DNA of 64,000 nt from CAYMZZ01 sp964395095 (GCA_964395095.1 CAYMZZ010000012.1:62001-126000); one strand, 5' to 3'. Counted from the first letter of the stretch, positions 1-9,305 are shown. Notes: generated by a model not told the origin, from the letters alone. Program-made: numbers and translations.

Positions 1-1
1 A

Positions 2-151
2 CAAGGCATGGCCCCCTCTGCCATAGATAGTAGTATTTACCACAAGGCAACCCAAACATTGGAACGCTACAAAGCGATTCGCGAAAAATACAAAACCTCA
101 ACAGGAATAAAAGCCGTTGAGCTATGGAGACGATTGCGAAAGGGACTATAA
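2..151 (+). CDS. C-terminal end of an unrecognised protein (cut by window edge)
   Basis: An open frame enters from the left edge and stops with TAA at 149-151. The visible 49 residues are rich in Lys and Arg and end in ELWRRLRKGL. I do not recognise the family. The stop overlaps the ATG of the next gene by one base (TAATG), which suggests that the two genes are co-transcribed and translationally coupled. Confidence 0.55.
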   Translation, partial: QGMAPSAIDSSIYHKATQTLERYKAIREKYKTSTGIKAVELWRRLRKGL

Positions 152-1095
152 TGAACAGTCCAACCATGGCAAACCGTACCAAGGCTATTGTGGCATTTTC
201 TTTTCTGTCGGTTGTTTGGGGCAGTACATGGGCTGTTGCTAAGGCCGGTGTCCTGGAAATGCCTGTACTCACATTGTCTTACCTGCGAAATGGTATTGCG
301 GGAATCATACTGGTCGGCTATTTTCTGGTAAAGGGATATCCATTCCCAAAAGGGAAAAGCCTGTATCGCCATCTGCTTCTCTCAATATTTCTGTTTGTCT
401 TTAACACCGGCTTAAGTATATGGAGTTTACGTTTTATACCGGCGCATACAGCGGCCATCATTGGGTGTACTTCACCGCTCATGATCTATATTCTACAAGC
501 CCTTCTGTATGGAAAGGGCATCAACGCTGTATTTATCATCGGTTGTATCATTAGTTTTTTCGGGGTGGTATTACTGGTTTACGACGGAGCCACCATTCAG
601 CAAGCAGGCTACCTGTCAGGGGTTGCCTTGTCATTCCTGGCTGTCATTGCCTGGTGCTTTGGCTTTGTGTTGATGGAGGGTAAAAAGGACAGCATGGATT
701 TGTATTACTCGTTTGGGTGGCAGCTACTTTTTAGCTCCGCAATTTTGTATCTGGTGGCTACCTTTACTGGAAATACAGTTTCTCTGACCGGCATTTCAAC
801 AAAAGGTTGGATGGCGATAGGCTATTTGTCTGTTTTTGGATCGGTCATGGCATTTGTTTATCTTGCCTTTATTATCAAACACCTTCCTCCTGGCATTGCT
901 TCGCTTTACGTATTCATCAATCCGGTTGTGGCAGTTGTGATCAGTGTGCTTATGCTTTACGAAGAACTGACCTATGCAGTAGTCATTGGCGCTTTGCTGG
1001 CTTTGCTCGGGGTATGGTTGAGTATATCCAGGCGTAAAAACAATTCCAGCTTTCAAAAACATTCCGCCAACCAATCCTTCGCAGACAAATACTAA
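151..1095 (+). CDS. EamA-family (DMT superfamily) transporter
   Basis: A multi-pass inner-membrane protein of 314 residues with about ten hydrophobic segments arranged as two EamA repeats, the usual build of drug/metabolite exporters. The N-terminal part carries the family-like stretch VVWGSTWAVAKAGV. The second repeat holds the SVFGSVMAFVYLAFIIKHLPPGIASL region and a helix starting INPVVAVVIS. The start chosen is the ATG that overlaps the upstream stop, preceded by AAAGGGA; an in-frame ATG 27 bases upstream gives a longer, less likely N-terminus. The substrate cannot be told from sequence. It converges on the LysR gene with only 19 bases between them. Confidence 0.9.
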   Translation: MNSPTMANRTKAIVAFSFLSVVWGSTWAVAKAGVLEMPVLTLSYLRNGIAGIILVGYFLVKGYPFPKGKSLYRHLLLSIFLFVFNTGLSIWSLRFIPAHTAAIIGCTSPLMIYILQALLYGKGINAVFIIGCIISFFGVVLLVYDGATIQQAGYLSGVALSFLAVIAWCFGFVLMEGKKDSMDLYYSFGWQLLFSSAILYLVATFTGNTVSLTGISTKGWMAIGYLSVFGSVMAFVYLAFIIKHLPPGIASLYVFINPVVAVVISVLMLYEELTYAVVIGALLALLGVWLSISRRKNNSSFQKHSANQSFADKY

Positions 1096-1114
1096 GCGGA
1101 AATGGGTTACTTCA

Positions 1115-2038
1115 TCAAAACTGCTCAAACCATTCAAACTTCTGTTGAATGATATTATTTTTTTCCTTCTTTACATAGTTCAAATAGGCTTCTGCTGCCG
1201 CTGAAAAACGTTTTTGCTTCAACCAAATCAATTGCCAGTGCGATTTGATGGGAAATTTCCTGACCGGTATAATCTGCAATTCCCCATTCAATAATTCATT
1301 GCGGATACCAATCAGGGGCATAATGCTGGAACCCAAACCTGCCAGCACGGCCTGCTTAACCGCTTCGTTGGAGGTGAGTTCCATTTTCTTTCTTACAGGG
1401 ATCTTGTTCTCAAGGATGAAGCGCTCCATTACCAGCCGGGTTCCTGAGCCCAATTCCCGATAGATGAGCGGCAATTCTTCAAAAATCGCATTACCATAGG
1501 CATTTTTTTGAAAGTTTTTTTCCCGGTTGGCCACGAGGTAAAGTTTATTCTGCATAAGGGTAACGCGATTAACCGACAATGTTTCCGGCAATACCGATAC
1601 CAACGAATAATCCACTTCATTTTTCTCAAGGCTTTCAATCACCCTGGCCTTGTTGGTTACATCCATGGCCAGCTCCACCCCGGGATTCTGTTTCAAAAAG
1701 TCGGTAAGAAAATAGGGCATCACATATATACCGGTTGATACAATGGAAATTTTCAATCGACCGGTGAGTTGGCCCTTATGAACGTGGGTCTTGTAGTCCA
1801 GCGCATTTACGCCATCCAGAATTTGTTCGGCGGCAGCGGCCACTTCGCGCCCAAAATCGGTGACGTACAGTTGACGGCCAAGGACTTCGGTAAGCGGAAT
1901 CTCAAACTGATCCTGGAAGTTGCGCAATTGTATCGACACAGCGGGCTGTGTAAGGTGAAGTTCTTCCGCAGCCCGGGTAATGCTTCCGGTTTGAGTCACT
2001 TTTAAAAAAATCTTGAGCTGATGTAAAGTATAATTCAT
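1115..2038 (-). CDS. LysR-family transcriptional regulator
   Basis: A 307-residue protein of standard LysR length. The N-terminal winged helix-turn-helix (about residues 1-60) contains TGSITRAAEELHLTQPAVS, and a type 2 periplasmic-binding-like effector domain fills the rest. The overall look is of the CysB/CbbR-like branch, but the effector is unknown. It is divergent from the PurK-like/icd genes with a 139-base gap containing a dyad (2068-2086), so by the usual LysR pattern it may control itself and that divergent unit. That regulatory link is inference. Confidence 0.92.
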   Translation of the reverse strand: MNYTLHQLKIFLKVTQTGSITRAAEELHLTQPAVSIQLRNFQDQFEIPLTEVLGRQLYVTDFGREVAAAAEQILDGVNALDYKTHVHKGQLTGRLKISIVSTGIYVMPYFLTDFLKQNPGVELAMDVTNKARVIESLEKNEVDYSLVSVLPETLSVNRVTLMQNKLYLVANREKNFQKNAYGNAIFEELPLIYRELGSGTRLVMERFILENKIPVRKKMELTSNEAVKQAVLAGLGSSIMPLIGIRNELLNGELQIIPVRKFPIKSHWQLIWLKQKRFSAAAEAYLNYVKKEKNNIIQQKFEWFEQF

Positions 2039-2067
2039 ACGATTCTTTCATTCAGATAAAATTCAAT

Positions 2068-2086
2068 GCATAAATATTTTTTATGC
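2068..2086. promoter_or_regulatory. Candidate LysR-type operator dyad
   Basis: GCATAA, seven bases, TTATGC form a perfect 6+6 dyad in the divergent gap between the LysR gene and the PurK-like gene. LysR-type regulators commonly bind interrupted dyads with A/T-rich arms close to their own promoter. Assignment rests on position and symmetry only. Confidence 0.4.
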
Positions 2087-2177
2087 TTTACATATTAAAG
2101 TTAAATAAAATTAAATGAAGTATGCTCCTCAAATTTGCCTTGTGAATCGTAATTACACTTACCCTTAAAACCATCAT

Positions 2178-3296
2178 ATGCTGGAAGAGCTGAAAATAGG
2201 AGTCATTGGAACTGGCACAGAAATTTGCCCGTTGCTGCATCAGGCAAACGAGTGGAAACTGGACATTTTGCTGATCTCTCCCACCCCGCCCGATCATAGC
2301 GGCATCCCTTACAGGCAGGGCGATCCACAGCAGGCCCATGACCTGATCGCATTCGGAAAAGAATGTACGCATATCCTGGTACTGGATCCACATGTACACC
2401 GGGCTGCCCTGAAAAGCCTGCAGCAAATGGGCATAAAAGTGACCCCCGGTCCTGAAACACTTGATTGGATGGCTGATCCCCAAAAACTTTCGAGAGCGCT
2501 AATGGCGCAATCTATACCAGTAGCATCCGAATGGTTGCTCGCAACTTCGGCCCTGGACTATGCAAGCAGCAATGGCGGTCACATAGCCTCCTCAGCCGCC
2601 ACCCTTACAGAGATGCAGGAAAGCTCGCGGAGTAATGGGGCTGCCCTTGGGCATACAACCAGGCAAACTGGCTCGTTGGAATTATGGGGCGATCACCAAA
2701 AAGAGACAAAGACAGTGGAAGTACTGCTGGCCCGATGGCCCGACGGCTGGGTGGAATGCTATAACCCGATAATGATGCTGATGCAGGAGGAACGATTACT
2801 GGCCGACTTTCGGATGCGGGCACCGGGCATTCATTCCAAAACCGCTATCAATGCCTGCCAACTGGCGGCAAAAGTGGCTGCAGCGCTGGAAATTAACGGG
2901 TTGATCAATCTTGAGCTGCAATGCGATGCGGCCGAGCATCTCTCCTTTAAAGGCATCCGCCTCTTATCCCAAACCCAGAGCGAAAAAATGGACCAGGCCA
3001 ACCTTCGCTCGGCCTATGAGCAGGAAAGAAGGGCCCTGCTGGGACTACCTACCGGCACTTCTTTGCGAAATGTTGTCTTTAACAATAACACTATACTGGA
3101 GCCCGCCGCCCACCGGCGATATATCCGGGAAGAGGCATTGAAACTGATCCTGGGACTGCAACATCCCGAACCCCATTCCAAAGCCGCACAGGCCATGATC
3201 CAAAGCAAAACCCGAAAAAACCTTGCTGATATAGACATGGAAGATTTTATTTCCAAGACCCTCATGGTCAGGTACCTGCTTTCTTCTGTAAGATGA
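2178..3296 (+). CDS. Divergent PurK-like ATP-grasp protein, probably lacking PurK activity
   Basis: A 372-residue protein laid out like N5-carboxyaminoimidazole ribonucleotide synthase. There is an N-terminal Rossmann-like start (IGVIGTGTEICPLLHQA), a segment VTPGPETLDWMADPQKLSRAL followed by IPVASEWLL where PurK has its V.PS...DR..K..L...GIPVA block, and a C-terminal EINGLINLELQ and ALLGLPTGTSL resembling PurK's GL..VE and AILGLPLGD. The glycine-rich lid of PurK (GYDGKGQ-like) and the NEIAPRPHNSGH-like block are not visible; the corresponding place reads FKGIRLLSQTQSEKMDQANL. It may be a paralogue turned to another role. It lies upstream of isocitrate dehydrogenase. Confidence 0.6.
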   Translation: MLEELKIGVIGTGTEICPLLHQANEWKLDILLISPTPPDHSGIPYRQGDPQQAHDLIAFGKECTHILVLDPHVHRAALKSLQQMGIKVTPGPETLDWMADPQKLSRALMAQSIPVASEWLLATSALDYASSNGGHIASSAATLTEMQESSRSNGAALGHTTRQTGSLELWGDHQKETKTVEVLLARWPDGWVECYNPIMMLMQEERLLADFRMRAPGIHSKTAINACQLAAKVAAALEINGLINLELQCDAAEHLSFKGIRLLSQTQSEKMDQANLRSAYEQERRALLGLPTGTSLRNVVFNNNTILEPAAHRRYIREEALKLILGLQHPEPHSKAAQAMIQSKTRKNLADIDMEDFISKTLMVRYLLSSVR

Positions 3297-3385
3297 ATTT
3301 GCTGGTCGGCCAATAACAGTGAAAGTAGATCAACGCAATCCAACTGACCCTCTTCATCCTATTCGATCATCCAAATACAAAACAA

Positions 3386-4879
3386 ATGACAATCGCAACA
3401 AACGCTCAAAAGTCAAGCTCAACAGCCAATCTGGATCAGGTAACCGTTCCCATCACTGTAGCCCATGGAGATGGAATTGGCCCTGAAATAATGAAAGCCA
3501 CTTTGAAAATACTGGCAGCCGCCGGCGCGCGCCTCCAGCTCGAAGAGATTGAAATCGGGGAAAAAGTGTATAGGCGTGGCAACTCTGCAGGCATTGAGCA
3601 GGAAGCCTGGGAATCCCTGCGCAGAACAAGGGTGTTTCTGAAAGCACCTATCACCACACCACAGGGTGGTGGATTCAAAAGCCTGAATGTGACTACCCGG
3701 AAAGTGCTCGGACTATTTGCCAATATCCGGCCCTGTGTTTCTTACCATCCCTATGTGCATACCAAACACCCGGTGATGGATGTGGTGATTGTGCGGGAAA
3801 ATGAAGAAGACCTCTATGCCGGAATTGAACACCAGCAAACCGACGAAGTGGTCCAATGCCTCAAACTGATTTCAAGACCTGGTACAGAAAAAATCATCCG
3901 CTATGCTTTTGAATATGCCAAAGCCTATGGCCGGAAAAAAGTGACGTGCTTCACCAAAGACAATATCATGAAAATGACCGACGGGTTATTTCACAAGGTA
4001 TTTGATGAAGTGGGAGCGGAATATCCGGACATCGAAAAAGAACACTGGATTGTGGATATCGGCGCCGCCAAGCTGGCTGAAACACCGGAAGTTTTTGATG
4101 TAATTGTGATGCCCAACCTCTATGGTGATATACTCAGCGATGTGGCGGCACAAATCACCGGTTCGGTTGGCCTTGCGGGCAGCGCCAATATCGGCGAAGG
4201 CTTTGCTATGTTTGAAGCCATTCATGGCTCTGCACCTCGCCTGGCCGGAATGGATAAAGCAAATCCATCAGGTCTGCTGCTGGCAGCGGTGCAAATGCTG
4301 GTGCATATTCAGCAGGCCGATATCGCCCAAAAAGTTCATAATGCCTGGCTGCGTACCATCGAAGATGGCGTTCACACCAAGGATATTTATGAAGAAGGCG
4401 TGTCGAAAAAACGTGTAGGAACTCAGGCCTTCGCCGACGCGGTGATCGAACGACTGGGAATGATGCCGAATGTATTCAAACCAGTAGATTACTCCAACGG
4501 AAACCAGCAAATCAAGATCCGGGTTAAGGAGCAAAAACCCGCCGTGAAAGAACTAATTGGGGTTGACGTTTTTCTGCACCACCGCGACAGAAATCCGGAT
4601 AAGCTCGGCACCATCCTGCAGGCAATGGAATCGGATTCCCTGCAAATAACCATGATCACCAACCGCGGTACCAAAGTTTGGCCGGGTGGTTTTCCTGAAA
4701 CATTCTGTACCGATCACTGGCGTTGTCGTTTCAAGCAAAAAGATGGCCAAACCGTGCGTTTCCAGGAACTGCTGAAGTTGCTCAATAATATTGATCAAAA
4801 AGGATTGGATATCATCAAAACCGAAAACCTGTACCGAATGGACGGAAATGATATGTTCAGCGCCGGTCAGGGCCAATAA
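3386..4879 (+). CDS. icd: NADP-dependent isocitrate dehydrogenase, long Thermus/Bacteroidetes type
   Basis: Oxidatively decarboxylates isocitrate to 2-oxoglutarate in the TCA cycle. The 497-residue length, about 80-160 more than the short isocitrate and isopropylmalate dehydrogenases, matches the subfamily with an added C-terminal domain (about residues 370-497, with NRGTKVWPGGFPETFCTDHW). The beta-decarboxylating dehydrogenase core shows HGDGIGPEIM near the start, the substrate loop FKSLNVTTRKVLGLFANIRP, VIVRENEEDLYAGIEH, the metal-binding stretch MPNLYGDILSDVAAQITGSV, and FEAIHGSAPRLAG. The NAD/NADP preference is taken from the family. It sits 89 bases after the PurK-like gene. Confidence 0.93.
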   Translation: MTIATNAQKSSSTANLDQVTVPITVAHGDGIGPEIMKATLKILAAAGARLQLEEIEIGEKVYRRGNSAGIEQEAWESLRRTRVFLKAPITTPQGGGFKSLNVTTRKVLGLFANIRPCVSYHPYVHTKHPVMDVVIVRENEEDLYAGIEHQQTDEVVQCLKLISRPGTEKIIRYAFEYAKAYGRKKVTCFTKDNIMKMTDGLFHKVFDEVGAEYPDIEKEHWIVDIGAAKLAETPEVFDVIVMPNLYGDILSDVAAQITGSVGLAGSANIGEGFAMFEAIHGSAPRLAGMDKANPSGLLLAAVQMLVHIQQADIAQKVHNAWLRTIEDGVHTKDIYEEGVSKKRVGTQAFADAVIERLGMMPNVFKPVDYSNGNQQIKIRVKEQKPAVKELIGVDVFLHHRDRNPDKLGTILQAMESDSLQITMITNRGTKVWPGGFPETFCTDHWRCRFKQKDGQTVRFQELLKLLNNIDQKGLDIIKTENLYRMDGNDMFSAGQGQ

Positions 4880-4905
4880 ATTCTAAACCTCTAAATAAAC
4901 AATCA

Positions 4906-5178
4906 ATGGATTCATTACTGTTAAATGGCAGGTACACCAAGGAAGAGGCGGAACTACTGCTCTCCAGATTATTCAAAGTGAAAATGGATTTTCACCTGGC
5001 TCGTATTGATACCAGCACCGCCAATGAAGAAGACATTGAGCATTCGGAACGTCGGATTGCAGAACTGGAAGAAGAACTGCGGCGTATCAGAAAAAATCTA
5101 CGGACTGGTGATTTCCGCCATGTGGCCATTCATGCTAAAGTTGTGCTGGAGTTTTGTCCAGACTACCATAATGTGTAA
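4906..5178 (+). CDS. Small protein of unknown function, coiled-coil-like
   Basis: A 90-residue protein starting 26 bases after icd, probably in the same transcript. The middle part (about residues 45-68) is strongly charged and helical, with EEDIEHSERRIAELEEELRRIRKNL typical of a short coiled coil. No enzyme motif is visible and I do not recognise the family. Position between icd and the DUF6671 gene is the only functional hint. Confidence 0.75.
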   Translation: MDSLLLNGRYTKEEAELLLSRLFKVKMDFHLARIDTSTANEEDIEHSERRIAELEEELRRIRKNLRTGDFRHVAIHAKVVLEFCPDYHNV

Positions 5179-5220
5179 GAAAGCTGTTCTACCTCTGATA
5201 TAACACCGTTGAATTCAACA

Positions 5221-6069
5221 ATGTCGTATTCGTTATTTTCAGGACGCCGCCTGGTAATTGCCAGTATGCACGGAAAGGAAAGGGTGATCGCTCCCGGGCT
5301 GGAGAAAAGCCTGGGGGTAGATACCCTGGTTTCCGATCGCCTCAATACGGATCTTTTTGGAACATTCAGTGGCGAACTACCCCGCAGTGTCGGCCTATTG
5401 GAGGCTGCCCGGGCCAAATGCCGGATGGCCAGCGCGCTGCATCACTGTTCCTTGGCCGTTGCCAGCGAAGGCTCTTTCGGCCCGCATCCGGAAATACCCT
5501 TTATCCCCTGTGACGATGAGATAATCGTGCTGATGGACCTAAAGCATAATTTTGAAATCAAAGCAAGAACCATCAGCACCGCTACCAATTTTGCATCAAG
5601 GCAGGTTCATTCCTGGACCGAACTGGAAACATTTGCCAACAAGGCTTTGTTTCCATCCCATGGTTTGATTTTGCGCGCAAAAGCCGATAGCTGGAAAGGC
5701 ATGCTTAAGGGTATCCAGGATTGGAATACCCTTGAAAAGCATGCCCACAAGCTATTGAAATTGTTTGGCGAATTGCATGTGGAAACCGATATGCGCGCAC
5801 ACTGCAATCCTACCCGCATGAAAATAATCGCAGAAGCTACCGACAAGCTGGTCGCCAACGTAATGCAGCGTTGCCCACAATGCGGAAGCCCGGGCTATGA
5901 GGTCAGGGATATAAAAGCTGGCCTGCCCTGCGAAGATTGCGGACTGCCTACCCGGTCCACCTTATCCCGCATTTATGGTTGCTGGAACTGTACTTACCAT
6001 GAAGAAAGAAAATATCCCATGGGTAAGAAGGCAGAGTCTGCCCAATATTGTGATATTTGCAATCCCTAA
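5221..6069 (+). CDS. DUF6671-like protein with C-terminal zinc ribbons
   Basis: A 282-residue protein. The N-terminal two thirds form the conserved domain (VIASMHGKERVIAPGL at the start and VASEGSFGPHPEIPFIPCDDE in the middle). The last 65 residues carry paired cysteines CPQC, CEDC, CWNC and CDIC, which suggests two zinc-binding sites. The function of the family is unknown to me. ATG at 5221 was chosen over an in-frame TTG at 5209. Only 20 bases separate it from the Sua5-type gene, so the two may be coupled in one transcript. Confidence 0.75.
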   Translation: MSYSLFSGRRLVIASMHGKERVIAPGLEKSLGVDTLVSDRLNTDLFGTFSGELPRSVGLLEAARAKCRMASALHHCSLAVASEGSFGPHPEIPFIPCDDEIIVLMDLKHNFEIKARTISTATNFASRQVHSWTELETFANKALFPSHGLILRAKADSWKGMLKGIQDWNTLEKHAHKLLKLFGELHVETDMRAHCNPTRMKIIAEATDKLVANVMQRCPQCGSPGYEVRDIKAGLPCEDCGLPTRSTLSRIYGCWNCTYHEERKYPMGKKAESAQYCDICNP

Positions 6070-6089
6070 AGGGTAAGTGCTGATCCAAT

Positions 6090-7064
6090 ATGCGTAACGT
6101 TACCGTAAATGAAGCGGCGGAATGGTTGAATAAAGGCGAGTTGGTAGCCATGCCGACCGAAACGGTTTATGGTCTGGCAGCCAATGGGCTTGATGAAAAA
6201 GCGGTAGCCCGGATTTTTGCCGTAAAGAACCGGCCCTCCCACAACCCACTGATCCTGCATATTGCAGATGCCGATCAATTACCGGAATATGTGCAACATA
6301 TGCCGGAAGAAGCCCGGATACTGCTCCGACAATTCAGTCCCGGACCCCTTACCCTGGTGCTGCCGAAAAAAGATATTGTTCCCGACATCACCACCGCGGG
6401 CCGCCCCGACCTGGCCATTCGCCTGCCGGCTCATCCGGTTACGCGAGAATTATTGGGTCAGCTGTCATTCCCACTGGCAGCTCCCAGTGCCAACCCTTCG
6501 GGCTATATTAGTCCCACATCAGCCGACCATGTTCGAAGGATGCTCGAGGGGAAAATCAAGTTTGTGCTCGATGGCGGGCCCTGCCAGGTAGGCATGGAAT
6601 CTACCATCGTTGGATTTCCCGCCGGAAAGCCCACCCTTTATCGGGAAGGCATGATTACCCTGGGAGAACTGGAAAATGTGATCGGATCAATCACCCATTA
6701 CGAGGGCCATGAAATCAAAAGCCCTGGTATGGCGAAAATGCATTATAGTCCGCATACCCCATTGCTGGTGACCGACGATCCGGATGGTTTGCTATCAAAG
6801 AATCTTCCACAGCGGGTGGGACTTATTACTTATAATCATTACTCGGAGTTGCTGCCCATGACGCACCAGGTATTGCTCTGCGAAAGTGACCAGTGGAGAA
6901 CAGCAGCCGCCCGGCTCTATCAGACCCTGCACGAAATGGATCAAAAGGATTTAGACCTGATTATTGTCAAACGATTTCCGGATAATGAGATAGGAGCCGT
7001 ATTGAATGACCGGGTTACCCGCGCTGCCGCCCGCTTTCCTGAATTAGGTAATACTTATCGATAA
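6090..7064 (+). CDS. L-threonylcarbamoyladenylate synthase (Sua5 type)
   Basis: Makes threonylcarbamoyl-AMP from threonine, bicarbonate and ATP for the t6A modification of ANN-decoding tRNAs. The YrdC fold occupies about residues 1-185, with the PTETVYGLAAN nucleotide loop, the FAVKNRPSHNPLILH region and LAAPSANPSGYISPTSADHV. At 324 residues it has the extra C-terminal Sua5 domain joined by a linker around SPGMAKMHYSPHTPL, as in Sua5 rather than short TsaC. It follows the DUF6671 gene closely. Confidence 0.94.
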   Translation: MRNVTVNEAAEWLNKGELVAMPTETVYGLAANGLDEKAVARIFAVKNRPSHNPLILHIADADQLPEYVQHMPEEARILLRQFSPGPLTLVLPKKDIVPDITTAGRPDLAIRLPAHPVTRELLGQLSFPLAAPSANPSGYISPTSADHVRRMLEGKIKFVLDGGPCQVGMESTIVGFPAGKPTLYREGMITLGELENVIGSITHYEGHEIKSPGMAKMHYSPHTPLLVTDDPDGLLSKNLPQRVGLITYNHYSELLPMTHQVLLCESDQWRTAAARLYQTLHEMDQKDLDLIIVKRFPDNEIGAVLNDRVTRAAARFPELGNTYR

Positions 7065-7096
7065 TCCCTGTTAGCTCCACATCAGCCGGCATCGTG

Positions 7097-7104
7097 TAAT
7101 TTTG
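7097..7104 (+). promoter_or_regulatory. Candidate Bacteroidota -7 element for the Crp-family gene
   Basis: TAATTTTG fits the phylum's TAnnTTTG -7 consensus and ends seven bases before the ATG of the Crp-like gene, implying a very short or leaderless transcript. No good TTTG was found at the expected -33 position, so confidence is limited. Confidence 0.35.
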
Positions 7105-7111
7105 TAAAGTT

Positions 7112-7696
7112 ATGAACGATGCCTTTTCCATCTTGTACAACCATCTCCTTCGCCATAGCCCGGTACAGGATTCTGATTGGCATGCATTGTTGTCAAAAGC
7201 ATCCTGTAAAAAATGGGCTGCCCGGGAAATTCTATTGAAGGAATCATCTCCCTGCCGGCATATTCACTTTGTGGCTACAGGTTGCCTTCGCTTGTATTTT
7301 ACCAAAGAGAATGGAACAGAACAAACCAGCGATTTCGCGCTGGAGGGTTGGTGGCTTACCGACCTCGAAGCCTTTCACAGAGGCAAATTGTCGTCGTTTG
7401 CCATACAGGCCGTGGAACCAACCTGGGTAATTTCTTTGCAGCGGGCTCACTATGAAGAACTCAGTGACCAATATCCCCTTTTGGCCCAATACTTCAGAGC
7501 CGTACAAAACAGGGCCCTGGCCGCAGCACAGCAGCGCATCAAATTTCTATATTCCCTTTCTAAAGAGGAACTCTTCGATCAGTTCAATCGTGCTTATCCC
7601 GAATTTGTACAAAGGGTTCCCCAGTATATGCTGGCTTCCTTCCTGGGATTCACCCCCGAATACCTGAGCGGGCTCCGAAAAAGAAAGCGTTCTTAA
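7112..7696 (+). CDS. Crp/Fnr-family transcriptional regulator
   Basis: A 194-residue cytoplasmic regulator. Residues about 25-115 form the cyclic-nucleotide-binding-like barrel (EILLKESSPCRHIHFVATGCLRLYF). The C-terminus holds a helix-turn-helix, VPQYMLASFLGFTPEYLSGLRKR, as in the short Crp-like regulators common in Bacteroidota. No ligand can be named. It precedes an AhpD-like gene by 56 bases in the same direction, so control of that gene is plausible. Confidence 0.88.
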   Translation: MNDAFSILYNHLLRHSPVQDSDWHALLSKASCKKWAAREILLKESSPCRHIHFVATGCLRLYFTKENGTEQTSDFALEGWWLTDLEAFHRGKLSSFAIQAVEPTWVISLQRAHYEELSDQYPLLAQYFRAVQNRALAAAQQRIKFLYSLSKEELFDQFNRAYPEFVQRVPQYMLASFLGFTPEYLSGLRKRKRS

Positions 7697-7752
7697 ACCA
7701 GTTTAAGTTATTGCAGATACGAAGTGCCGAGCTTTGTGCAAAACTTATCAGT

Positions 7753-8238
7753 ATGCACAAAGAAACACGTTTTACGATGGCAGAGAAGTTGCCAAAGAGC
7801 TACCAGGCCATGCTGGCACTCGAGAAAACATTATGGGGACCCGATACTGTATTGCCTGCTTCCCTGAAATTCCTGGTCAAAATCCGCGCTTCACAAATCA
7901 ACAATTGTGCTTTCTGTATTGATATGCATACCATGGAAGCGGAGCGGAAAGGAGAACAGCCGCAGCGTATCTATCTGCTTTCGGCCTGGCAGGAAACGGA
8001 AATTTTTTCGGCAGAAGAAAAATTGGCCTTTCAAATTACCGAAGTACTGACGTTGATGGTGAAAGAAGGATTATCCGATGAGCTTTACGAAAAGGGGAAG
8101 GCCCAATGGGGTAGTGAAGGGCTGGCTGAGCTGCTGATGCTGATCACCGTGATCAATGCCTGGAATCGCATTGCCGTAAGCACCCGGCTGGGCGATGGTA
8201 TTCGCCTGCAGCGACCAGCAGCAAGTCTCTCCAATTGA
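7753..8238 (+). CDS. Carboxymuconolactone decarboxylase-family protein (AhpD-like)
   Basis: A 161-residue all-helical protein with the AhpD-type redox motif CAFC within RASQINNCAFCIDMHTMEA, followed by a conserved histidine. Proteins of this group usually act as small peroxidases or thiol-disulfide partners. The start at 7753 gives the normal N-terminus for the family (NxxxPKSYQAMLALEK-like); a TTG 42 bases upstream gives an unlikely extension. It is probably transcribed with the Crp-like regulator. Confidence 0.9.
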   Translation: MHKETRFTMAEKLPKSYQAMLALEKTLWGPDTVLPASLKFLVKIRASQINNCAFCIDMHTMEAERKGEQPQRIYLLSAWQETEIFSAEEKLAFQITEVLTLMVKEGLSDELYEKGKAQWGSEGLAELLMLITVINAWNRIAVSTRLGDGIRLQRPAASLSN

Positions 8239-8252
8239 GGCGGAATAAGGAA

Positions 8253-9305
8253 TCAGGCAGGGCTGGCGGAATGCAGTGGGGTACCCTCCCCTGCTTCCTC
8301 GTTGATGATTACTTCACTTTGCATCACCACTCGTTTCTCGGGTATCTCGTCTTCCTTATGGTTGATGAGCAAGAGCAGCATTTCGGCGGCGCGCGAAGCC
8401 TGCTCGTACGGAAACTGTTCTACTGATGCCAGCGGTGGTTCGTCGAGATAGCTGGTGATGGGGAGATTGGCATAGCTTACAAAATAGATATCCTTATTGA
8501 TGCGTAAGCCTTTACCACGAGCGTATTTGATGGCGTCGAGCGCAACATAATCATTGAAGGCAATAATAGCTGAAGGTTTTGTCCTGGCTTTGAGCAGCGA
8601 TTCCATCGCGGCCCAGGTTTGCTCGCGGCTAAGATCGGTCTGGGCTACCCAGGCAGGATCGGCCTTGATGCCGTTCTTCTTCAATCCCTCGTGATAACCA
8701 TTCATACGCTCCTGCGCTGGCTTCATTTTTTCGGGCCCGCGAATAATGCCAATGGATCGGTTGCCGCGGCCGACAAGCCAGTCAACCAACTGCACCGAGC
8801 TGGCCCGCAGATCGCAGCTCACCGAATACTCATCTTCCGATTCGGGTACCCGGTCGAAAAAAACAACAGGTATATTATACTTGCGAAGGTTATTGAAATG
8901 AGAAAGATCATCGGTGTTTTTCGACATCGACACCAGCACTCCATCTACCCTATGCCGCCGCATGGTATCCAACACCTGCTTTTCCCTTTCGGCGTCGTCG
9001 TGCGATTGACCGATCAGTACGGTATAATTATGGCGAATGGCCACTTCTTCAATGCCATTGATCGCAATGGAGAAAAATTCCTCGCCGAGGTTGGGAAGGA
9101 TAACGCCCAGCGTATACGTTTTTCCCTGTTTAAAGGAAATAGCGGCCTGGTTGGGCTCATAATTCAGTTCCTCCGCCAGCTTTTGCACCTGCATCTTGGT
9201 ACGAAGTCCAATACTGGGATGATTGTGCAGCGCCCGCGATACCGTGGAAACCGATACATTCAAACGGCGGGCAATCTCCTTGATCGTAGCAGGCTTTTGG
9301 CTCAT
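8253..9305 (-). CDS. LacI-family transcriptional regulator
   Basis: A 350-residue regulator. The N-terminal helix-turn-helix reads TIKEIARRLNVSVSTVSRAL, followed by a hinge (ELNYEPNQAA) and a periplasmic-binding-like sensor domain (TLGVILPNLGEEFFSIAING onward). The family usually senses sugars or related catabolites, but no sugar genes lie nearby, so its targets are probably elsewhere. It converges on the AhpD-like gene with 14 bases between them. Confidence 0.94.
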   Translation of the reverse strand: MSQKPATIKEIARRLNVSVSTVSRALHNHPSIGLRTKMQVQKLAEELNYEPNQAAISFKQGKTYTLGVILPNLGEEFFSIAINGIEEVAIRHNYTVLIGQSHDDAEREKQVLDTMRRHRVDGVLVSMSKNTDDLSHFNNLRKYNIPVVFFDRVPESEDEYSVSCDLRASSVQLVDWLVGRGNRSIGIIRGPEKMKPAQERMNGYHEGLKKNGIKADPAWVAQTDLSREQTWAAMESLLKARTKPSAIIAFNDYVALDAIKYARGKGLRINKDIYFVSYANLPITSYLDEPPLASVEQFPYEQASRAAEMLLLLINHKEDEIPEKRVVMQSEVIINEEAGEGTPLHSASPA

